Shown: in pieces, positions 1 to 5,416 of the stretch
Position numbering within the stretch: position 1 is the first letter of the stretch
How the letters are laid out: every line of letters starts with the position of its first letter
Source of the DNA: Butyricicoccus sp. OM04-18BH
Lineage (GTDB): Bacteria > Bacillota > Clostridia > Oscillospirales > Butyricicoccaceae
Direction: 5' to 3'
DNA length: 7,257 nt
NCBI RefSeq assembly: GCF_003481705.1
Contig: NZ_QULN01000023.1
Coordinates: 969 to 8,225 of the forward strand
Made by a program: the position numbers and the translations under genes
Notes under the pieces: model-generated
Databases searched by the model: none
What the model saw: the letters and a program-made list of their open reading frames with translations, nothing else
Told to the model about the DNA's origin: nothing

Positions 1-1
1 C

Positions 2-2443
2 CTTTACGGCGGCAATGCGCTGCTTGCACACTGTGTCGGTGCTGGCAAAACATGGACGATGGCTGCGGCAGCAATGGAGCTGCGGCGGCTCGGACTTTCT
101 CACAAGCCGATGTTCGTCGTGCCGAACTCGCTGACCGAGCAGTGGGGCACAGAATTTCAGCAGCTCTATCCCGGTGCAAATATTCTGGTTGCCACAGAAG
201 CGGACTTCACTAAGGAGAACCGCAAGGCGTTCTGCGCACGCATTGCCACTGGCGATTACGATGCGGTCATTATCGGCCATACACAGTTCGAAAAAATACC
301 GCTATCGTCGGAAAACGAGCGCAGGCACATCGAGCGGCAGCTTGATACTCTGGAACTCAGTCTGACCGATGCAAAGCGGAACAAGGACTTAAACTTCACT
401 GTAAAGCGGCTGGAATCCTCGAAAAAGAAGCTGGAAACTCGTCTGGAAAAGCTGATGGACGCAAAGGAAAAAGACGATGTTGTTACCTTTGAAGAACTCG
501 GTGTTGACCGGCTGTTTGTCGATGAAGCAGACGAGTTTAAGAACCTTGCTTTGTTTACAAAAATGCGCAATGTCGGCGGTATCAACACAAGCGCAGCGCA
601 GAAAAGTGAAGATATGCTCGCTAAGTGCGAATATCTGAACGAGAAAACGGATTATCATGGCGTATGTTTTGCAACCGGCACGCCGGTTTCCAACTCCATG
701 ACCGAGCTGTACACAATGATGCGCTATCTCCAGAACGATACGCTGGAAAGTGTCAACATGACCGACTTTGACAGTTGGGCGTCTAACTTTGGCGAAACCG
801 TTACAGCGATGGAACTGGCGCCAGAGGGAACCGGCTACCGCACGAAAACGCGCTTTGCAAAGTTCTGCAATCTGCCGGAACTGATTAACCTTTGGCGGCA
901 GGCGGCAGATATTCAGACCGCCGATATGCTTGATCTCCAGCGCCCGGAAGTGGAATACCACAATGTAAAGGCACAGCCAACAGCAGCACAGCAAGCCATG
1001 GTGCAGGAACTCGGCAAACGCGCTGACCGCGTGCGCAGCGGTGCAGTCGCACCCTACGAGGACAATATGCTCGCTATCACCAATGACGGACGCAAGCTCG
1101 CGCTCGATCAGCGGCTTGCAGACTCGTCCCTGCCGGACAATCCGGGCAGCAAGCTCAATATGGTCGTGGAAAATGTGTTCAATACATGGGAAAGCAGCAA
1201 GCCGACCAAAGGCACACAGCTTATCTTCTGCGACCTTGCGACACCCTCTGCGGCAGGCAAGGACAGCGGTCGTTTCTGCTCCTATGACGATATACGGGAT
1301 AAGCTGATCGCCAAGGGTGTACCGGCTGACCAGATCGCATATATTCACGATGCGGACACACCGGCAAAAAAGAATGCACTCAGCAGCAAAATGAAATCTG
1401 GTGCAATCCGCGTGTTGATTGGCTCGACTGCCAAGATGGGCGCTGGCTTCAATGTGCAGGAACGCCTTGTTGCGCTGCATCATGTCGATTGCCCATGGCG
1501 TCCGCGTGATGTAGAGCAGCGTGATGGTCGTATTCTCCGTCAGGGCAATACAAATGAAAAGGTACATATCTATCGTTATGTTACTGAGGGTACATTCGAC
1601 AGCTACAACTGGCAGACGGTCGAGAACAAGCAGAAGTTTATCTCGCAGGTCGTAACCGGCAAATCTCCGGCGCGCACCTGTGATGATATTGACGATGCTG
1701 CGCTGTCTTATGCCGAGGTTAAGGCGCTTGCTGCCGGTGATCCAGAGATCAAGGAGCGCATGGAACTTGATGTTTATGTGCAGAAACTATCCGTCCTGCG
1801 CACTGCATACCACAATGACCAGTATAAGCTGGAGGACGATGTAAATGTGAACTTGCCGCACAGCATTGTTAAGAAAGAAAACATGATTGCGGCGCTGAAA
1901 AGAGATCAGGCAACGCTGGACGCAAATCATGCCCAGACAGAGGGCGCAACCTTCCGTATCGAACTGAACGGAAAAACTTACACAGCTAAGGACAAGGCCG
2001 GTGAAGCGTTGCTGACCATGATAGCGGATGAACGCAGGAAGATTTCGCAGAACATGGAAGGCAAGCTGTCATATGATGACACACGCTCTATCGGTTCGTA
2101 CTGCGGCTTTAAGCTGGAACTGAAGCGTTCGCTCATGGACGAGGTGCGTATCTGTATTCATGGTGCAACCAAGCGTATGGTTGAACCGGGTGATAATGTG
2201 GCCGGCTGCATCCAGCGTATGAACAACGCTATGAATGACATCGGAAAGTTTATCGGTGACAACGAGCAGAGCCTTGCTCGCCTGCATGAGCAGCTTGATG
2301 AAGCCAAGGTCAACCTCGGTAAGCCATGGCCGCTGGAGGACGAGTATCAGCAGAAGATCTCTCGCCTTAACGAACTGAACTACAAACTTACGAGACACAG
2401 TTCTCCACGGAAATCGGCCGATTTAGCAGAGCCAGAGTTGTGA
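2..2443 (+). CDS. SNF2-type DEAD/DEAH helicase of a conjugative element, C-terminal part (5' end outside window)
   Basis: The reading frame is open from base 2, so the protein begins upstream; 813 residues are visible. Walker A (GAGKT, residues 13-17 of the visible part) stands at the window edge. The Walker B box DEAD (174-177, in [11 protein letters not shown]) and motif III GTPVSNS (from 226) follow. The second RecA lobe carries [11 protein letters not shown] and motif [12 protein letters not shown] (506-515). A charged, coiled-coil-like insert lies at about 105-160, between Walker A and B, and a long helical tail follows residue 560. This architecture matches the giant SNF2 helicase (often helicase plus methylase) proteins of Firmicutes integrative conjugative elements, presumed to act on DNA during element maintenance or transfer. 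The N-terminal, possibly methylase, part cannot be seen. The last residues (from about 790) are polar and low in conservation by eye, and the stop is followed directly by a terminator. Family assignment is secure; exact role is inferred. Confidence 0.9.
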   Translation, partial: LYGGNALLAHCVGAGKTWTMAAAAMELRRLGLSHKPMFVVPNSLTEQWGTEFQQLYPGANILVATEADFTKENRKAFCARIATGDYDAVIIGHTQFEKIPLSSENERRHIERQLDTLELSLTDAKRNKDLNFTVKRLESSKKKLETRLEKLMDAKEKDDVVTFEELGVDRLFVDEADEFKNLALFTKMRNVGGINTSAAQKSEDMLAKCEYLNEKTDYHGVCFATGTPVSNSMTELYTMMRYLQNDTLESVNMTDFDSWASNFGETVTAMELAPEGTGYRTKTRFAKFCNLPELINLWRQAADIQTADMLDLQRPEVEYHNVKAQPTAAQQAMVQELGKRADRVRSGAVAPYEDNMLAITNDGRKLALDQRLADSSLPDNPGSKLNMVVENVFNTWESSKPTKGTQLIFCDLATPSAAGKDSGRFCSYDDIRDKLIAKGVPADQIAYIHDADTPAKKNALSSKMKSGAIRVLIGSTAKMGAGFNVQERLVALHHVDCPWRPRDVEQRDGRILRQGNTNEKVHIYRYVTEGTFDSYNWQTVENKQKFISQVVTGKSPARTCDDIDDAALSYAEVKALAAGDPEIKERMELDVYVQKLSVLRTAYHNDQYKLEDDVNVNLPHSIVKKENMIAALKRDQATLDANHAQTEGATFRIELNGKTYTAKDKAGEALLTMIADERRKISQNMEGKLSYDDTRSIGSYCGFKLELKRSLMDEVRICIHGATKRMVEPGDNVAGCIQRMNNAMNDIGKFIGDNEQSLARLHEQLDEAKVNLGKPWPLEDEYQQKISRLNELNYKLTRHSSPRKSADLAEPEL

Positions 2444-2523
2444 TGTATTAGTCATAGAGATAAAGGTATTCTGCGATTTACATACAACAAGACTTTGCAA
2501 CAGTTCGAACGATTCTGGCTCAA

Positions 2524-2560
2524 AAATAATAAGCTGAGGGTAAACCTCAGCTTATTATTT
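2524..2560. terminator. Perfect bidirectional terminator between helicase and minus-strand cargo
   Basis: Two perfect 16-base arms (2524-2539 and 2545-2560) enclose a 5-base loop (GTAAA). The GC core is GCTGAGG/CCTCAGC, and the A/T outer arms supply a U-run on both strands (TTATTATTTT on plus, TTATTATTTTTG on minus). It lies 80 bases after the helicase stop and directly abuts the stop codon of the minus-strand gene ending at 2561, so it can serve both convergent genes. Bases 2444-2523 hold nothing else that I can recognise. Confidence 0.88.
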
Positions 2561-2847
2561 TCACTTCACCATATCTATCCAAAAGCCACCGGTTATTAGC
2601 AGAACGATTGTCATTACAAGGATATATAACCCATAATAGCCTTCGACATTGTGCTTAAAAATTGATAATTCACCATTTTTCTTTTTCAGAGATTCTTTAT
2701 ATATTGACGCTATAAACGATGGAATAAGAATCCATACCGGAAAAGAATCAATAGAAAATAGATCACAGATGATCATCCATGGCACCAAAATAACGCCTAT
2801 AATTCAACAACATACAAAATTTTGATAACATAGTAAGTTGTTTTCAT
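2561..2847 (-). pseudogene. Small multi-spanning membrane protein gene, frameshifted
   Basis: A good start (ATG 2847-2845) lies 7 bases behind GAGGTG (2860-2855), but its frame reads only 16 codons (MKTTYYVIKILYVVEL) to TAG at 2799-2797. The frame one step away is open from 2803 to TGA at 2563-2561 and continues the same hydrophobic helix (IIGVILVPWMIICDLF). Joining the frames near 2797-2805 gives a protein of about 95 residues with three hydrophobic segments: the N-terminal helix, SFPVWILIPSFIASI, and GLYILVMTIVLLITGGFWI. A lysine-rich loop (YKESLKKKNGE) lies between the second and third. The downstream frame alone has only a TTG at 2788, GTG at 2785 or ATG at 2776, none with a convincing ribosome site. 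A one-base deletion (or assembly error) in a real gene is therefore the best reading. No classic slippery heptamer is seen. The family is not recognised. The bidirectional terminator follows at once. Confidence 0.65.
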
Positions 2848-2876
2848 GTGGACTCACCTCTTAATCTATGTCTATA

Positions 2877-3055
2877 TTAGGCTTTGATTGTATTGGAAAT
2901 CATAGTCTTGCTCTCCGACAGCGAACCCTTATACGCCGTTACCACGGCAGATACGCGGTATGTCTTGCGGAGCACTGCCGAATATATATCGCTATGATGC
3001 TTCGTATTTATCTTGAGCATCAGACAGTCGGCGCTAAAAACTCAAGCTCCTTTGT
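2877..3055 (-). pseudogene. Decayed duplicate of the 3' part of secreted gene C
   Basis: On the minus strand 2968-2881 matches 4823-4736 (end of gene C) with about 7 differences in 88 bases. It encodes KTYRVSAVVTAYKGSLSESK followed by TMISNTIKA and a TAA stop, against the same peptide with one change in gene C. Upstream the match continues but is eroded: bases about 2969-3020 still align to the region coding WSDDQNGRKASISGSYSVSSG (read here as LSDAQDKYEAS and SDIYSAVLR), with a 2-base deletion that creates a stop. Weaker similarity reaches about 3055. There is no start codon or signal peptide, so it is not a functional gene. It lies between gene A and the frameshifted membrane gene. The plus-strand open frame across it is a shadow. 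Confidence 0.75.
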
Positions 3056-3075
3056 TTGTCCAATGTACAACCTGA

Positions 3076-3777
3076 TTACGACAGAAAAATGGTTCCTTTG
3101 GCATAGGTTCCAGTGTCACCCTTTGTCAGTTTAATATAATATTTTTCCTTTGCATCAATGCTCGGAAATACGATATGTACTTTTTCACCGTAATTCACGT
3201 CAATTCCATCTACAAAAGTATTTTTCTTTTTTTTATAGAGTGCGACTGTATAGCTGGTGTCTTTCTTATTGCCAGTTGTAGCAGATACTTCTACATTAAG
3301 GTATCCATATGGATTCAGGAAACAATAGTTTGTGTATGTGTAGTTCTTAAAATTGAATGTTCCAGTATAAGTTTCTTTTCCCAAGTCGTATACGGATGTG
3401 GGGATACTATTACCACGCGCTTGCACATCGACCAACAAATTCTGACTGTATTTCTTCATATTCTGTTCGATTTCTTCATCCGAAATCGGTTCAGATGATA
3501 CGATATACGGTGCACTCTCATCATTTTCTGTCACAGTCGAATATGTATCAGTAGTGTCTTCATCTAACGAAAATGCACCATTTTTCTGATATTCGTTATA
3601 TTCAGCAAGGATTTCTTCATCGGATTGCGGGACAGAAGAAACAATCATTGCTGCAGAGGAAAGTTCCGTATCATCGGCTTTTCCGTCTCTGCGCGTTGCA
3701 CCTGCGCTCATCATCAACGCCGAAGCTGCCATACAGCCTGCGAGCGTTACGCTCATCATTTTCTTGAACTTAGTCAT
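3076..3777 (-). CDS. Secreted or surface protein A (233 aa) with duplicated IVSSxPxSDEEI motif
   Basis: The start ATG (3777-3775) follows AGGAGGT (3788-3782) by 4 bases. Residues 1-27 are a signal peptide (KFKK n-region, hydrophobic core, SAGA before TRRDG). A lipobox-like LAGC sits at 13-16, inside the hydrophobic core rather than at its end, so type I cleavage near AGA-T seems likelier than lipidation. Residues 45-66 and 92-113 are two copies of an acidic motif, I-V-S-S-x-P-x-S-D-E-E-I with a conserved Y and N further on. The C-terminal domain (about 125-233) is rich in T, Y, G and alternating hydrophobics (YTVALYKK, KVHIVFPS, YYIKLTKG), which suggests an all-beta fold like those of extracellular binding or prepeptidase-type domains; that is inference. 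It is a paralogue of gene B in its signal peptide. I do not recognise the family. It may be cotranscribed with gene B, as no terminator is visible between them. Confidence 0.85.
   Translation of the reverse strand: MTKFKKMMSVTLAGCMAASALMMSAGATRRDGKADDTELSSAAMIVSSVPQSDEEILAEYNEYQKNGAFSLDEDTTDTYSTVTENDESAPYIVSSEPISDEEIEQNMKKYSQNLLVDVQARGNSIPTSVYDLGKETYTGTFNFKNYTYTNYCFLNPYGYLNVEVSATTGNKKDTSYTVALYKKKKNTFVDGIDVNYGEKVHIVFPSIDAKEKYYIKLTKGDTGTYAKGTIFLS
3439..3504 (-). repeat. Second copy of the internal 22-residue acidic motif in protein A
   Basis: Residues 92-113 (IVSSEPISDEEIEQNMKKY then SQN) repeat residues 45-66 (IVSSVPQSDEEILAEYNEY then QKN), encoded at 3580-3645, with a 47-residue period. I, V, S, S, P, S, D, E, E, I, Y and N are kept. 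The region between is acidic and T/S-rich. Confidence 0.75.
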
Positions 3778-3809
3778 GTTGACCTCCTGTTCTCATGCTT
3801 TCTGTGATA

Positions 3810-3830
3810 GCCATACAGATAATGTACGGC
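3810..3830 (-). promoter_or_regulatory. Inverted repeat in the leader of gene A
   Basis: GCCATACA (3810-3817) and TGTACGGC (3823-3830) form an 8-base inverted repeat with one mismatch around a 5-base spacer. It lies 33 bases upstream of the gene A start, so it would form a small hairpin in the mRNA leader or act as an operator. Function is unknown. Confidence 0.4.
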
Positions 3831-3851
3831 TCCATACCTTTCATTGGACAC

Positions 3852-3880
3852 TTGCGCCGATCTGGAAAATCGGCTATACT
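3852..3880 (+). promoter_or_regulatory. Candidate plus-strand promoter for structured RNA copy 1, with a palindrome in the spacer
   Basis: TTGCGC (3852-3857), 17 bases, then TATACT (3875-3880, five of six consensus) gives a start near 3887, exactly where the hairpin begins. The spacer is almost filled by GCCGAT (3856-3861) and ATCGGC (3869-3874), perfect 6-base arms that could be an operator. The -35 match is only three of six, so this is a candidate. Read on the minus strand, the same palindrome is a hairpin in the region upstream of gene A. Confidence 0.4.
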
Positions 3881-3886
3881 ATATCT

Positions 3887-3955
3887 ATCCACATAAGTCC
3901 GATGCACCGCTGATGCGGTGAGGTGTCCAGCCTTTTCGGTTTTATGTGGATTTTT
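3887..3955 (+). ncRNA. Candidate structured small RNA, copy 1
   Basis: The outer stem pairs ATCCACATAA (3887-3896) with TTATGTGGAT (3942-3951) and runs into TTTTT (3951-3955). After a U-U mismatch it extends by CCG/CGG. An inner hairpin pairs CACCGC (3905-3910) with GCGGTG (3915-3920) over TGAT. Copy 2 (4625-4692) keeps both stems. At the two places where it differs within a stem it has a G-U pair on the plus strand (but an A-C mismatch on the minus strand), so the plus strand is the likely RNA. It would be about 65-70 nucleotides and divergent from gene A. No Rfam family is recognised. It could instead be a terminator-like or replication-type hairpin without an RNA of its own. Confidence 0.45.
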
Positions 3956-3977
3956 AACAAAACATTGGAATCACCTC
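3954..3977 (-). other. Strong Shine-Dalgarno plus three-codon ORF (M-F-C-stop)
   Basis: On the minus strand GAGGTGATTCC (from 3977), nearly the full complement of the 16S rRNA 3' end, is followed by ATG TTT TGT TAA (3965-3954). The same arrangement recurs in copy 2 with different codons. It may be a leader peptide or the relic of a deleted gene start; it is too short to be a conventional gene. Confidence 0.35.
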
Positions 3978-4048
3978 ATACCACAAGCATATGACACCCA
4001 CACTCTATGAGTAAATGTTCAGTGCTAATTCAACTTTTTAAGGCAGTT

Positions 4049-4492
4049 TTACTTGAACTCCGCTATCACACTTCCGCCACTAATCATATAAGTCGGTTTG
4101 ACTGTTATCTGGTAAATACCATTAGATCTGATATTTGCAGTCCAAGATTCGTTTGTCATCAGCGTTGCATAACTGTTGTTCCAAACATACTGATTGTTGG
4201 AATTAAGGCGATATATGGTGATGATTAAACCCGCATTATCTGGTTTCCAAACGCCAGTGAAGGTAATCTTATCTCCCGCATCAAGGGACAACTTTGTCCA
4301 TCCCACTTTTTCCTTTCCAGCCGCAAGACCTGTCAGATCACAGGGAAAAGAGATACGTGGACTAATCGAGCTTTCTTCGGAAACCTCGATATCAGACATA
4401 TCGGTTGCAACCGCACCGGAGTTCAACATCAGAGCAGAAACAGCCATACAACCTGCGAGCGCTACACTTAGCATTTTCTTAAACTTATTCAT
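4049..4492 (-). CDS. Secreted or surface protein B (147 aa), paralogue of A by signal peptide
   Basis: The chosen start is ATG 4492-4490 (MNKFKKML), 5 bases behind GGAGGT (4503-4498). An in-frame ATG at 4507 would place the ribosome site inside the coding region and is rejected. Residues 1-27 match protein A at about 20 of 27 positions, including the internal LAGC; cleavage near SGA-V is likely. The mature part starts acidic and serine-rich (SDIEVSEESS). From about residue 60 it has beta-like alternating segments (KITFTGVWKP, LIITIYRL, IYQITVKP, SVIAEFK), fitting a compact extracellular beta-sandwich of about 90 residues; this is inference. It shows little residue identity with the mature part of A. 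A candidate housekeeping promoter lies at 4565-4593. There is no terminator after it, so gene A may be read from the same transcript. The family is not recognised. Confidence 0.83.
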   Translation of the reverse strand: MNKFKKMLSVALAGCMAVSALMLNSGAVATDMSDIEVSEESSISPRISFPCDLTGLAAGKEKVGWTKLSLDAGDKITFTGVWKPDNAGLIITIYRLNSNNQYVWNNSYATLMTNESWTANIRSNGIYQITVKPTYMISGGSVIAEFK

Positions 4493-4564
4493 AGTATACC
4501 TCCGCATTTTAGTTTATGCTCTAAGATTGTTGTAAAGTAATTACACCGACCTTTGTTTTCTGTT

Positions 4565-4593
4565 ATTATGATATCTATCGAAAACTATGTTAC
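4565..4593 (-). promoter_or_regulatory. Candidate promoter of gene B
   Basis: On the minus strand GTAACA (4593-4588, four of six) is separated by 17 bases from CATAAT (4570-4565, five of six). This gives a leader of about 65 bases before the start at 4492. The repeat copy 2 lies upstream of it and is not part of this leader. Confidence 0.35.
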
Positions 4594-4623
4594 ATCAAAA
4601 TCCAAAACCGTGGATAACATAAT

Positions 4624-4714
4624 TATCCATATAAGCCCAATACACCGCTTGCGTGGTGAGATATGCACTTTTTCGGTTTTATGTGGATTTTTAATAAACC
4701 ATTGGAATCACCTC
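4624..4714. repeat. Intergenic repeat, copy 2 (between genes C and B)
   Basis: Second copy of the 92-bp element described at 3886-3977, in the same orientation. It begins 18 bases beyond the stop of gene C on the minus strand. Part of the 4493-4731 intergenic region, which otherwise holds only the candidate promoter of gene B. Confidence 0.85.
4625..4692 (+). ncRNA. Candidate structured small RNA, copy 2
   Basis: ATCCATATAA (4625-4634) pairs with TTATGTGGAT (4679-4688) and runs into TTTTT (4688-4692). The inner hairpin pairs CACCGC (4643-4648) with GTGGTG (4653-4658) over TTGC. Relative to copy 1, 4630 and 4654 became U, turning C-G and G-C pairs into G-U pairs that hold only on the plus strand. 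The position matching the copy 1 promoter has TTACAT (4590-4595), 17 bases, GATAAC (4613-4618), which is weaker. It overlaps the 3' flank of gene C on the opposite strand. Confidence 0.4.
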
Positions 4715-4715
4715 C
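4691..4715 (-). other. Strong Shine-Dalgarno plus three-codon ORF (M-V-Y-stop)
   Basis: On the minus strand GGAGGTGA (4715-4708) then TTCCA precedes ATG GTT TAT TAA (4702-4691). It parallels 3954-3977 and also the ribosome site of the frameshifted gene (GAGGTGAGTCCAC, 2860-2848). In both places it lies just behind gene C or its decayed copy, so it may be the relic of a lost downstream gene. Confidence 0.35.
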
Positions 4716-4731
4716 GATCTTATTATCAGCA

Positions 4732-5187
4732 TTAAGCCTTGATTGTCTTGGAAATCATCGTCTTGCTTTCCGACAGCGAACCCTTATATGCCGTTACCAC
4801 AGCTGATACGCGGTATGTCTTGCCAGATGATACGGAATAACTGCCGCTGATAGATGCCTTGCGTCCATTCTGATCATCAGACCAGGTCTTCACAGTACTC
4901 CACGACAGTCCATTCTTCACCTGCAGGTTCGCAGTGATCTTGCATCGGGTAGCGATACCGTTCTGTCCGCGGACCCAGCCATCTACATACGCCTTGCCAC
5001 CGGAGATGGAAAAAGTGATGTCGGCGTCGTTGATGTAATCCATGCAGGGTGCGACAATGGTCTGTGCCGCACAAGTCTGTTCGGTGTGCGCACTATCTTC
5101 CAACGCCATTGCCTGCGGCATTGCTGCTGCGAGCAAAGAAGCAGACAGACATACGCCAGAAATCAGAGTTTTTACTTTGCTGTTCAT
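4732..5187 (-). CDS. Secreted protein C (151 aa), likely target of the ECF sigma factor
   Basis: ATG 5187-5185 follows AAGGGG (5203-5198) by 10 bases. Residues 1-29 form a signal peptide (NSKVK n-region, core ISGVCLSASLLAAAM, cleavage likely after AMA before LED). The mature protein of about 122 residues has alternating beta-like segments (DADITFSISGGKAYVDGW, CKITANLQV, TYRVSAVVTAY) ending SKTMISKTIKA, consistent with a single extracellular immunoglobulin-like or similar beta domain. It has three mature-region cysteines (in TCAA, APCMD and TRCKI). Two ECF-type promoters point at it from the divergent region, so it is the best candidate for direct control by the adjacent sigma factor. A decayed copy of its 3' part lies at 2877-3055. 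I do not recognise a characterised family; a role at the cell surface is inferred only from secretion and context. Confidence 0.87.
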   Translation of the reverse strand: MNSKVKTLISGVCLSASLLAAAMPQAMALEDSAHTEQTCAAQTIVAPCMDYINDADITFSISGGKAYVDGWVRGQNGIATRCKITANLQVKNGLSWSTVKTWSDDQNGRKASISGSYSVSSGKTYRVSAVVTAYKGSLSESKTMISKTIKA

Positions 5188-5222
5188 AATAGAAAAGCCC
5201 CTTTCATTTTTTCTTATTCACT

Positions 5223-5251
5223 GTAACGAACGAGAGCACCCGTTTGTGACA
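5223..5251 (-). promoter_or_regulatory. ECF-type promoter, proximal copy, for gene C
   Basis: On the minus strand TGTCAC (5251-5246), 17 bases, CGTTAC (5228-5223). An A7T5 tract (5260-5271) lies 8 bases upstream of the -35 element, like an UP element. Transcription would start near 5216, leaving a leader of about 30 bases to gene C. The same module is repeated 76 bp away. CGTT-type -10 elements are typical of ECF sigma factors. Confidence 0.6.
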
Positions 5252-5298
5252 CATCAGCCAAAAAAATTTTTCGGGTAATATCTGTTCGTTTGTACATG

Positions 5299-5327
5299 GT
5301 AACGAACGAGGATACCCATTTGTGACA
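5299..5327 (-). promoter_or_regulatory. ECF-type promoter, distal copy, for gene C
   Basis: TGTCAC (5327-5322), 17 bases, CGTTAC (5304-5299) on the minus strand, with an A6T6 tract (5335-5346) upstream. The direct repeat with the proximal copy runs about 5222-5271 against 5298-5346, kept best at the promoter boxes and the A/T tract. GTTCGTT (5284-5290) and AACGAAC (5301-5307) make a perfect 7-base inverted repeat around its -10 and start site, which could be an operator or an early hairpin. Confidence 0.55.
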
Positions 5328-5359
5328 CCAACGCAAAAAATTTTTTCATTGCCCTGAAA

Positions 5360-5388
5360 TTGCATTTAGAAACGCTTTGTGCTATAAT
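5360..5388 (+). promoter_or_regulatory. Near-consensus housekeeping promoter of the sigma operon
   Basis: TTGCAT (5360-5365), 17 bases, TATAAT (5383-5388), with an extended TGC before the -10. Start near 5395, leaving a leader of about 22 bases to the sigma gene at 5417. The operon therefore appears constitutively read by the main sigma factor; no ECF-type element points this way. Confidence 0.75.
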
Positions 5389-5416
5389 CTGCTAAAATCC
5401 ACTAAGGCGGTGTCAA

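Larger units (their letters stand above)
3886..3977. repeat. Intergenic repeat, copy 1 (upstream of gene A)
   Basis: It aligns with 4624-4714 over its full length at roughly four-fifths identity by eye, with one gap. The most constant part is the end from TTTTCGGTTTTATGTGGA to ATTGGAATCACCTC. Weaker similarity continues leftward to about 3866/4603. The constant 738-base offset from copy 2 fits a tandem segmental duplication that also produced genes A and B. Confidence 0.85.

Noticed and set aside
389..1567. Long minus-strand open frame (392 codons) opposite the helicase
   Set aside because: It is the antisense shadow of strongly conserved helicase motifs, has no ribosome site, and its translation is rich in Cys, His and Arg with no recognisable domain.
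2797..2808. Programmed ribosomal frameshift in the small membrane gene
   Set aside because: No slippery heptamer or downstream structure is evident at GTT-GAA-TTA-TAG; a simple one-base loss is more economical.
2868..3134. Plus-strand open frame of 88 codons
   Set aside because: It lies over the decayed copy of gene C and the end of gene A, both better explained on the minus strand, and has no ribosome site.
3175..3807. Several short plus-strand open frames
   Set aside because: All are opposite gene A, which has a signal peptide, ribosome site and internal repeat on the minus strand.
3878..3906. Minus-strand promoter for gene A using TATAGT (3883-3878)
   Set aside because: No acceptable -35 hexamer at 16-18 bases; the plus-strand reading of the same region is better.
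4490..4507. Upstream ATG at 4507 as the start of gene B
   Set aside because: The ribosome site GGAGGT would be inside the coding sequence; ATG 4492 has correct spacing and aligns with the start of gene A.
3886..4714. Known riboswitch (cyclic-di-GMP, preQ1 and similar classes) or a CRISPR-like array
   Set aside because: The conserved core motifs of those classes are not seen, and two copies 738 bp apart with genes between them are not an array.
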